From NCBI GenBank assembly GCA_949710005.1, contig OX453287.1, positions 23,124,285 to 23,188,284 on the forward strand: a stretch of DNA of 64,000 nucleotides, read 5' to 3'. Source of the DNA: Ricordea florida. Taxonomy: Eukaryota > Cnidaria > Anthozoa > Corallimorpharia > Ricordeidae. How positions within the stretch are numbered: the stretch's first letter is position 1; every line of letters starts with the position of its first letter. The notes below the pieces were generated by a model. The model saw only the letters and a program-made list of their open reading frames with translations. It searched no databases and was not told where the DNA came from. Positions 55,102 through 64,000 of the stretch are shown here, in pieces. A program made the translations under genes and the position numbers.

Positions 55102-58100
55102 TCACACCAAGAAATCATAACAGAAAATTTTGCTTACCACCTGAGGATTTTCAAAAACTTTCTTGGCCTAAGAAAAAATATAACGGCATTCGTCAAAAAT
55201 TTAATTTGATGCGGAGCTGGAGTTGAAAGTAATTATACATCAAACATAACTCACCTTAATGTACTTTACTCCAGCTGCCAAGCCTGCCTTCAAATGAGAT
55301 TCGCTGGAGCAAATGAAGAGGGTGGCCTGTCAAAACAACAAGACATCACACTTAAACGGAAACCTCTACAAACAACTGTAAATGAGAGCTTGTACTTGCT
55401 ATGAGATATAATCTCAGAAATAAAAAAAAAATTCGTCAGAGTCAAAGCCGCAAAAATCTTTGACCAGATTTAATACCAATAAGAAAATTTTATATACCCC
55501 AGAAAATTAAATTCACATTGTCGACTACGCTAGACTTACCCGGTGAGATAAGTCGATACAGTGAAGTGTTTGAAGCCACGCAAAGATTCCTGGCTGAGGA
55601 GGCTTGCTGAATGTCCACAGGTGCGACAAAATACACACAAAATAGATTGGGATTGACAACTGTAACAGAAAAAAAAAAAAAAAAAAAACAAAAAAATAAT
55701 AATCAACGAGATCGCAAGTGAGAGAGGACAAATAACGAAACGTGTCAAAAAAAAAACCAGCGTTAATGGTTTTCATAAAAGAAAAACCGCACTCCTCACT
55801 GTAATAAACAGTACCACAGTACTGCACTGTTTTTTTCTAAAAAAGAGTCACACTGCACGGTTTGACTCACATATGAAAAAGTTAGAACCTCACTGTATAG
55901 TAAAACAAACAGTACCACAATGCAGTACTGTTTGGTACCTCTCCAAAGAATGGTCACGCTGCATGGTTTGATTCAGAGATAAAACAGTAAGAGCCACACT
56001 GTATGTATATGTAAATGTATAAGGCATGCATGTCACATCCACTTATGAAGGTCAAATCACGCTGTGATATAAAATTTTGCAACTTTTAAAATTAGTAACG
56101 AGATCCCCAAAAATTATTACCAACTACCCAGCCAGTACAGTATTAGTAATTTACCACTGAAAAACGTTTGATTACCTGCAAAGATATTCAAAAACAGATA
56201 TTAAAAAAAAAACAAGATTTACTTGTGTGACCAATCCCTCGATAAACTGTTTCATGTCTTCTACACATTTACAGTTCGTCTCTGTGGTAAAAGAGCAATA
56301 GTTACCATAAGTTATAGGGAACAGCCAGTCATCCTATTGCTGAAAGTCAAGGCCAGTAAATGGTTCAAACAAAATGAAAGTTAATCATTAAACTACCAGC
56401 AGTAGCAGTAACAGTTTCTCTACTGGACTACGATCTATGTAGGAAATATAAAGCTAGAGAGCCTCTCATATGGTTTATTGTCCAAGAAAAAAACCCACTG
56501 TGCATAGGTATTGGGTTGAGTTTTTCCTTGTGTTCTCTCGTTTTTCTGAGATAATAATTATTGAGGTCCATAAAATTAAAAAAAAGAATAAGAACATGAC
56601 CTGGACATTTTTTATCCCACAAGCTTTATGAATAAATGATTTAATACATGCCATTTTCATGAGGAAAAATGCAGGAAATCCCGAGCAAGCAAGGTAACTC
56701 CACCTTGCTTGCTTGGCCTAGCCAATCAGAGTCCAGGATATGCTTCACCTTGCCACCTAGTGGGACTACAGGTAGGCACATAATAAACTTCTTTTTAAGT
56801 TTTTAAAAGCAAGTTGAAGCACTTCAAAGTATCAAGAAAGCAACTGTAAGGTACTTCTTAGGAGTACACTTAGATTAATACAAAAGATCAAGGTTCCAAG
56901 AAAGAACTCAAAGGGCTTCTCAATTGACGGAGGCAGAGTGGCCTAGCTAGAGGTCAGGGTTCTAGACTGAACATCTAGTTTGCTTTGCAACGTTAAGGTT
57001 AATCAAAGTTCCAAATCCTTGATCATGATTGGCCAACAGGTCTGCCTAGCTCCCACCAATTGGGATTCTTACCAAAGTTTTTGTTCTACTTGTGATGTTT
57101 GCTAATCCCTATTTCCAGTGCCCCCAATTAGCAAGGCAGCACTAAATATATTGGCACTCAAATAGAGTAATCATAATCATTATCATTACCATTATCACTG
57201 TCACTGTCACTGTGACTGTCAGTGTGACTGTCATTGTCATCATCATTGTCAATGTCATTATCATTATTACTATTTAATAGCTACCTGTACATGGATGCTT
57301 TTCATTAGCTTTAAGCATAATTACTCTTCCAGTGGAATTGGCATTGAACCACATGTTAATAACACCTAAAAGTTTGTCTTTAGCACTGTGACTTTCACTT
57401 GAACACTGAATGACTCCATCCCATTCAATAAACAGAGCTGGGATTTCAAACTGAGAACAAGAAAAGCAAAATTTTATTTTTACTTAAGGTGCTCAACTAT
57501 TTTGAATTTAACAGGAGATCAAATTCATTCTTTCCAGTTTGGTTATATTCAGGGCAATACACATATATTGGATGAAGTTTTTTTCGTGATACCCAGAATA
57601 ATCAACACAGAGGTTTCTGAAGGTACCTCTGTTTACTGGTACTTCGTTGAAGAGGTACATGTACCTGTGTAGACGTTACAACTGCATCATGCCAAAGCTA
57701 AGGTCTGATAAGAACTAAAATGTATTGTACATGTAGTTACCATACTAATTAAAGACCTTTAAACATTGTTTTTGGATATCACAAAAACTGAATGGGAATA
57801 TATGATAAACCCATTTCGTTTATATGCTTTAAAACTCCTTCAAACAGTTCTTTTCCCTCATTTATTTTCTTTCAGGGACTTTGATTAACAGTTTATACAG
57901 TACTGTTTCAATCCTTATTTAAATTTTATCTACTGGTACTAGATTGATTGATTAGAGAAAGCAGCTCACTTTGTAAGGTGTGTCACCAACAAGCACTGGG
58001 TTTCTTGCTTCAATTCTATTGAAGCCTTCATCTTCACTGGGTGGATCTGAAATTTTGTGAGAACAGATTTTTACTGTAAACACAGTAATTGTGCTTATTA

Positions 58101-61100
58101 ATAATTAATATAACTTGTTCTTGCAATGTGAGTAAAATATGGAAACAAAATCACCCATCATTTTTCATAACGTAACATAATTTCTTAACACTTTTTGCAC
58201 TCTCAGTCTAAATTTCAAACAAATTATTATTAATTAGCATTGGTATGAAGAATGTGTCAGAATGAGGATCATTCTCTATTTTATTATTTTCATCTGTCTG
58301 CAAACATTACTAAGTATCAATAAATTATCATTGAAAGAAATTAAATGTTGATCACTTACATGTACATAAGCACTATAATTACTTAATAGAAGATTAACAG
58401 AGCTGTAATCATGAAATCTACCATCTAATATAAAGCAGACCAGATAATGTCAAGTATGTTGCAATCTGTGGCCCAGAAATGGAAAATACAGTGTTATTTA
58501 GACTGAAGCATATGGTTGGCAACATACTTGTTCACCAGTTCACTGACCAAGCAATGCATCTAGTAGTTTGAATGCACTACACATGCTTACATTACAAAGT
58601 GCTCTATGTAGATTTAAAGGCAAAGGATGGCCATGAAAAGGGGTGGGTTGGAAGAGTTTCCAAGCCAATTTTAGCCATGGCTCAGCAGTTTTATCTCCTG
58701 CAACACCATCCTGTTGAACAGCTACAATTTTCGACAAAATTAGTTGATATGTTGCTGTGTTTGAACAGCTCTTTTTAAGTGTAAAATAACACAACTACTG
58801 TATCTGTAAACAATTGAAAGCATCCCTTCCGCTACCTCCTTCATTCAATGTTGACTGTTTGTAGCTAAACAACCCAGGAAATCATTACAATACAACATTG
58901 TTTTGGGAGAATAGGTGCAAATTGGGCTATACCTTTAGGAAGGCTAGAAGAGAGAACAATCGTGTGATAGGGGGTAGAAATGGTTGATGTGTCAACAATT
59001 TTGTCACTGATTGTAGATGGTACATAGATAGACCATAATGGTGTCACATGATAACAACATGTAAATACCAATAGTCACCTTCCTGTTTCTCAAAACAATG
59101 TTCCAGCTTCTTTGCAGAATATATAAATGAGGGAAGTGATGGTAGTTCCATGTGCATTGCAAGCTGCCATTCTCTGAGCCACAGGTGCTGCAGATGACCA
59201 CTTGATGCAGTTAGCTTGAAATGCACTACTCTATACTGACAGTCCTTGACCTGAAAAAGGTTATAACTGCAATATTATTTTATCGCTTCACATTATGTAG
59301 AGAATGCATTCTTATATAGTTTGGGTATTTCTGTTAACAACACAGTTTTACAGTGAATTTTGCCTGACAACAAGAATTATATGGCATGTTAAGGATTATT
59401 ACCAACTCTACAAGAAATAACATTGGACAATAATTATTGACAATTGGACCACCACAAATATTGTCACGGAAACAGTAAGCTGTACTAAAGATAATACTAC
59501 CGTTCATATTTAATTTTCATTTTTTCTGTCCAAGTCAACACATAATGATAGCCTTGTATCAAATTCTTCAATTAATATGTAAAGGTTTGATTAATTCATG
59601 GTGAACCATTATCTATAGCAAACACATGTATAAAGTACCTTGTTTTTAAGTAGGTTAAGGTAAGACCTTCTGCTTTTCTGACAGCTGTCATCATCATCTA
59701 CAACAACACTTTGACCCTAAATGTAGGCAAGAGCCAAGTTTTAGGGGATGTTTAAATGAGATAACCAGCTTGTGTACGAGTTCCACTAGGAGCTCTTCAG
59801 CCTGTTTCAGATCCTCAGACGTGGAGCAAACAACTGGCTGGGCAGGGTACAAATAAATTAAGCTGGTACTGTTGGGGAGGGGGAGGGGTACTCCGCCCAT
59901 TTAGCTCATTTGGTAGAGTGCTGGCCTATCGAGAGGGAGGTTGTGAGTTCAAACCTCAGCCAGACCAACACTCAAGGTCTTAAAAATAACTGAGGAGAAT
60001 GTGCTGCCTTTGTTATGACATCTGCAAAAGGTTAGACATTCTAGTCTTCTCGGATAACGACGAAAAACAGTAGGCCCCGTCTCTCAACACTGTTCTTGTG
60101 GGATTATAAAGATCCCACAACATTGTTTGAAAAGAGAAGGGGACTTAGACCCCAGTTTTGTGGTCGTCCTTTGAATAATAAGTTGATTTAATCAGGGCCA
60201 CAAGTTTATTACACCACTTTCATAAATGGCAGCCGATTTATTATTCTTTTGTATGTATGTTAATTAAACCCACTAACCTTATTTTGGAACAAAAAATTTA
60301 TTGAATTTTGCACATCCTAGTGAGGCGAGCAAGGCTCATTCCATGAAAACAAAATAATTTTTTGTATGGCCACCATTATGAAAGAGGTCTATGGCTATTA
60401 TGTGCTACCCTGTAAAAATGAAGTCTTTATTATTATAATTATTGTTATTGTAGGGGGGGGGGAGAACAAGCAGCTCAGCTCCCTACAATGCCTCATTTAC
60501 TTTTAACTTAAGCGTGCATAACAGTAAGTATAATAATGATGACATTCAGCCAGTTGTATAACTAATATAAGTGACGTTTTTAACGATTTTAACATGGTTT
60601 TGCTTAAATAAAGATTACCATATCCCAAAAGTCTACTTTTCAAAAACATCACTAATAAGTTCAAATGAATGCTTTATCTGCCATGAATTAAATAGACAAT
60701 GAAAAACGATAAGTATATGATACAGACTGTATTTATTTATCATACCAATTTTATTTATTTAAATAAATTATTTTAGCTCTGGACAAGAATACTGCACATC
60801 CAAACCTTTTTGATGAAAAATAAAACTTGAAGAATAACAGCTCTAAGGCTTAGGGCAGGGTTTGCTTCAAACAGCTCTTGAGGGCAAATCCTCTTATGAG
60901 TAGAGGAAAAATGCTGTTGGTAATAAAAGCTCTTTCCCTAGAAGATCAACCATAAAATACAGATTATATGTAATAATAAATAAGGAATTCTTCAATCTGC
61001 AAAATTGCAACATGAACTTAATAATTACGGTTTAGTCACCACCAGGATGCCACTCTTGGGGTCACGGCAAGGGGTCACTTAATGGAAGTTGACATCTTAT

Positions 61101-62803
61101 TAGAAGTTTGCAGAAACTTGTGTTGTGAGCGTGACTTGACATAGGGTGACAACAAGTATAGTTGCATAATAGTTTTGGTGTAATTGTTAACATGGTCTAT
61201 CACATACAAATGACCAGATGTAAGGGGTATTTCTAGTTTCGCCAATGATTCAGCATGAATCACAATTACTCAGCATGAGTCAAAGCATAACGTTCTGTGT
61301 AAAACTCCCTTCTGTTGATATTTCCATGTACAGCAATTGTAAGCCAGAAAATAGCATGCTGTGTAACATATAAATACAGCAGTGATTCTAATAAAGCAGT
61401 AGTTGTATAGTGAAGTTCAAGGAAGACTCACTCTGTGCAAACTAGCCACAACGGCAAGATTTCCGCATACGTCCCTACTTCATTATGCATGCAGCAGATG
61501 AATTGTTTACGGTAATGCACATGTAAACATTTAAGGTAAGATTTCCGCACAGGTCCCTACATCATTATGCATTCTGAAACTATGATATTTCGTTCTTTGA
61601 ACAAAAGAAATATTTTCATGTGCATTACACAAGACAAGACAGCTTCAGCATGCATAATGAAGTAGGGACCTGTGCAGAAATCTTACCAACTTTTCTTGTA
61701 TTTGCAGAATGAAACAGTATGGCTACAGCATGCATAATGAAGTAGGGACCTGTGCGGAAACCACAACTTAAGGTTTAACAGTTACCAATTACGTGAAACG
61801 GTCCTACGCTACACTAGCATTATCTTGCAGGGTCATATAGCTGCATATGGACATACACAAGGTTTATTCGTTGTCCTTTAAAAAAATCTACCTGTAGGGT
61901 CGCTACAACCACATATCAAGTTAAGAAAAAAAAACTTCGCTCATAACCAAACTAGTTGTGAGAGTAAAACCCAACTAAGTGCGTCAACTCAATCTTGGTG
62001 ATCGCCTATAAAAGAAGTGAAAAGAATTGGAGAACTCTTTGAGATGGCCAAAAAATGGCTGCGGCCGCTTAATGGAGGTTAAACTTACGATATCATTCTA
62101 CAGTTGTTTCGGGGCATTAATGACTGGCCGCTTTATGGAGGGTTGTAAATTTATAGTGGAGGTTGTACTCTATCCCAACAACTTGTTACATGCACACACA
62201 GGATATACAAACTGTTACCACTGAGACATTTCATTCGACAATTTGTACCCTCTTCCTTCGAACAGCACTAGACACTGTTTAAAGGTCTGCATGGTAACTG
62301 TCATACACTATATCAATTACAAGGGCTTGTATCTTACTGAAAATGAGGGCCCACAGAGAAAGACGACTTCCAGAGACATCGATCAACTGCCCCATTCAGA
62401 CAAACAAAACTCAGCTGAAGTTTATTACGCCCTACACGAACTACTGCGTGTTAAGTTATAAACCGCTGTTTCGGTATATTGCGGCGTGGCTCTGTGGTTT
62501 TCTCATAAAAATAGTGCCGCGGCAAAAGTTGAGAAAGGAGGGAGTATAGCTAGAGAAATATGGCCGCCGTCGTTCTCCCTTTACAGCTTTTTCGAAGAGG
62601 TTCTACTAGGGAAATTAAGCAAAACACCTTAACAATGATGAAATGTTGACCAGGGCAGGACCAACAGCGCAAATGAACGACACACTAAAACTGCCCAGTG
62701 TGCAAAATAGAGGCGGTCCGGTAAATCTCTTTGTCGTACAAAATACGCTTCAACAATTAAGTTTTCTCACCGATTCCCTCTGAAAAATCGTCCGCGTCGT
62801 CAT
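55102..62803 (-). CDS. Gene with degenerate PNKP-type HAD phosphatase-like domain
   Basis: Minus-strand exons: 62803-62771, 59716-59639, 59250-59079, 58046-57970, 57450-57285, 56281-56223, 55659-55540, 55326-55255, 55167-55102. All phases agree and the sum is 843 nt (280 aa). The stop at 55104-55102 assumes that the last exon is terminal; a gtaagc donor at 55137 would allow continuation. N-terminal third: Asp-rich start, then KDCQYRVVHFKLTASSGHLQ, unrecognised. The C-terminal part follows the PNK3P/HAD order: FIEWDG (for FDxDG), SIPIYFV ... SKPPQPGIFAWL (for RKPxxGxW), LFICSSES (for the GDAAGR loop), then GLAAGVKY ... VFENP. The catalytic first Asp and the motif IV acids are changed, so it is probably a pseudoenzyme. 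The assignment is inference. Confidence 0.5.
55540..55659 (-). CDS. HAD-like gene exon, motif III region
   Basis: 120 nt, acceptor ttctgttacag, donor gtaagt, phase 0-0. Reads LSIPIYFVCILSHLWTFSKP then PQPGIFAWLQ, aligning by pattern with the KPxxGxWxxL strand-helix of PNKP-type phosphatases. Confidence 0.6.
55803..56005 (-). repeat. ~106-bp satellite, two copies
   Basis: gtaaaacaaacagtaccaca ... tggtcacgctgcatggtttg, the same unit as at 41.3 kb. Lies in an intron of the HAD-like gene, on that gene's strand. Confidence 0.85.
57175..57270. repeat. (TCATTA/TCACTG)n low-complexity repeat
   Basis: Imperfect cattatcactgtcactgtgactgtc run just downstream of a HAD-like gene exon. Confidence 0.8.
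57285..57450 (-). CDS. HAD-like gene exon, motif I region
   Basis: 166 nt, acceptor cttgttctcag, donor ggtagct, phase 0 to 1. Reads FEIPALFIEWDGVIQCSSES ... GRVIMLKANEKHP. The hydrophobic strand plus WDG matches HAD motif I, with the nucleophile Asp replaced. Confidence 0.6.
59079..59250 (-). CDS. HAD-like gene exon 3
   Basis: 172 nt, acceptor cctttttcag, donor ggtgact, phase 0 to 1. Encodes VKDCQYRVVHFKLTASSGHL ... YSAKKLEHCFEKQE; no known domain. The best splice context in this gene. Confidence 0.65.
59894..60200 (+). mobile_element. tRNA-derived SINE
   Basis: Head tagctcatttggtagagtgc, B-box-like gagttcaaacctc, then a body with gatcccacaacattg. In an intron of the HAD-like gene, opposite to its strand. 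Confidence 0.7.
60201..62760. other. First intron of HAD-like gene
   Basis: Three kb without a supported exon. Contains the four-copy repeat at 61.45-61.77 kb and AT-rich DNA. Confidence 0.4.
61449..61766. repeat. Four copies of a ~40-bp repeat, two in each orientation
   Basis: The unit gcataatgaagtagggacct-gtgcggaaatctta occurs inverted at 61449-61490 and 61531-61573 and direct at 61649-61687 and 61730-61765. Between them catgtgcatta words also pair. Probably nested foldback elements. Confidence 0.7.
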
Positions 62804-62835
62804 CGTGTTTGCTTAAGCTCACGGCCTACCAAGGT

Positions 62836-62960
62836 TGCTTTATATAAAACAATTATTCTCGTCAGTCTCGGTGAATAGTGGCTTAATTTAGGAATATTTA
62901 CCTCGCTGCTTCGGCAGCTCGCGATCAGTAATATAAATATACTGCCACTATTCGAGGGTC
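62836..62960. mobile_element. Foldback MITE
   Basis: aaaacaattattctcgtcag and cggtgaatagtggc pair with gccactattcgagg near 62942. Same family as 10183 and 24.74 kb; it directly precedes the HAD-like gene start. Confidence 0.55.
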
Positions 62961-63725
62961 TCAATGGGGTTAACCGTTAACCGTAAAATGGTCCTAAATT
63001 TAGCTGTTAGACCTAAAAACTGGAAAATCTTAATTTTAACCGTTAAAAAATTCTAGCTACGAAAATAAACTTTTAACTTCTTTAAACAATGAAAATTAAC
63101 CATTAACTTTTTAAAAGAATGAAAATTACTTCTTAAGTTAATAAGGCAAATAAATTAACCGGTAGCCGCAAAAAAGCCAAAATAATAACAGCCAGCCGTA
63201 AAAGCCACCACGACATTGAGACTCTGCTATTCCCCTCGATTTCTGAGAATAATAGTTAAATAAATCAGTGTATTCATACGAGTTTTAATGAAAAGCGACT
63301 ACTTTTTCCACTTACACCAAGGGTGGTCGCAGAGACTTGACAGTAATTATACAGTTCAGAGAGAGCCGGTCTAGAGAATAATTTATTGGTTGTGAGGAAG
63401 AGAGAGAGAGAGTGGTTTAGATCCAGCTTACAAACAAACAATAAAGAAGGCTATGAGGGAAACTGTTGAAAAATGTTTCAGGGTAATCCCCAGTAGTTTT
63501 TTCGATTTTAAACCATTATGGGATTTGCGCTCTTCAATCGACATTGCATTTGTAGCCTGAGTGAAGCCATTTACATTAATAAATCAAAGGAAAAATAAAT
63601 TTAATTTAACAACTCTCTCGCCGGCTTCCTGCTGATCTGCTGTCATTCATTGCTATGGTATTTTTAAGATCTCGTATAGTAGTGTATATATTGAGGGGCT
63701 GGCGCACTGATTAAATTTTCAGTCA
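62961..63725. other. Intergenic stretch
   Basis: Repeated taaccgttaa words (62970-63170), a (ga)n run near 63402 and AT-rich DNA. No gene seen. Confidence 0.5.
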
Positions 63726-63734
63726 ATTTGAGTT

Positions 63735-63885
63735 AAAAAAAAATTTATCAGAGATTTTATCAGAGATTTTTTATATAATTGTCTTAAAATTTATCAGAGA
63801 TTTTAGCAGAGATTTTATCAGAGATTTTCATATAATTTTCTTAAAAATTATCAGAGATTTTATCAGAGATTTTATAAGGAATTTC
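63735..63885. repeat. Nested tandem repeat of ttatcagagatttt
   Basis: Eight or so 14-15-bp units, grouped in a higher-order repeat of about 60 bp separated by tatataattttcttaaaa. Confidence 0.85.
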
Positions 63886-64000
63886 ATAGGACACAAATTT
63901 TAAAATTGATTTAAAGAAATACAAAATATTTACTAATAATTGAATGATGGAAAATCTAAAAGTTGTAGAATTGCAAGCTATTGCTCGAGAGCAGCTTATT

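Noticed and set aside
1-64000. Bacterial-type features: operons, CRISPR arrays, Shine-Dalgarno sites
   Set aside because: Spliced genes, SINEs and LINEs show animal nuclear DNA; the spaced repeats seen are satellites, not CRISPR.

Overview
This is animal nuclear DNA: genes are split by GT-AG introns, untranslated gaps are long, AT-rich and repeat-laden, and tRNA-derived SINEs, L2/CR1-type LINEs, foldback MITEs and a decayed Helitron are present. The repeat mix (SINEs with good A and B boxes, LINEs ending in short-word tails, many CCAAT-rich foldbacks) and the protein content suggest a cnidarian, most likely a stony coral. That is inference; nothing in the window names the species.

Left half (about 2.5-38.9 kb, + strand): four tandem, same-strand genes for secreted CAP-superfamily proteins (SCP/PR-1/GAPR-1-like). 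I rebuilt each from splice sites. Exon sets (signal peptide, linker exons, optional TSP1 exon, terminal CAP exon) are joined only by phase-1 introns, and all four coding sums divide by three (about 874, 926, 1099 and 438 aa). The CAP domains resemble each other, while the linkers between signal peptide and CAP differ completely: basic/polyampholytic (gene 1), N/Q/S/T-rich (gene 2), an 836-aa Asp/Ser/Asn acid block (gene 3), and a short N-glycosylation-rich linker (gene 4). Genes 2 and 3 also carry a six-cysteine TSP1 repeat. Genes 1 and 2 have each lost one residue of the CAP tetrad. An apparently intact, recently inserted LINE (13.66-17.72 kb, perfect 11-bp target duplication) sits inside gene 2.

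Right half (about 39.8-62.8 kb, - strand): two further multi-exon genes, again with phase-consistent splice models. One (39.77-53.48 kb) encodes a SWIM zinc-finger protein of about 440 aa. The other (55.10-62.80 kb) encodes about 280 aa with what looks like a PNKP-type HAD phosphatase fold whose catalytic motifs are eroded. The large introns of the SWIM gene hold a decayed Helitron-type element (44.5-47.4 kb) with a 2A ribosome-skipping motif and an OTU-like domain, an OB-fold pseudogene fragment, a 5'-truncated LINE and several foldbacks.

A ~106-bp satellite recurs at four places, always in the same orientation relative to its host or adjacent gene. The remaining stretches (0.35-2.5, 6.7-9.7, 21.6-24.0, 30-34.5 and 62.8-64 kb) hold repeats but no gene I can support. 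The candidate new system is the CAP array: a modular secreted family with fast-diverging, oppositely charged disordered linkers attached to a conserved CAP domain.
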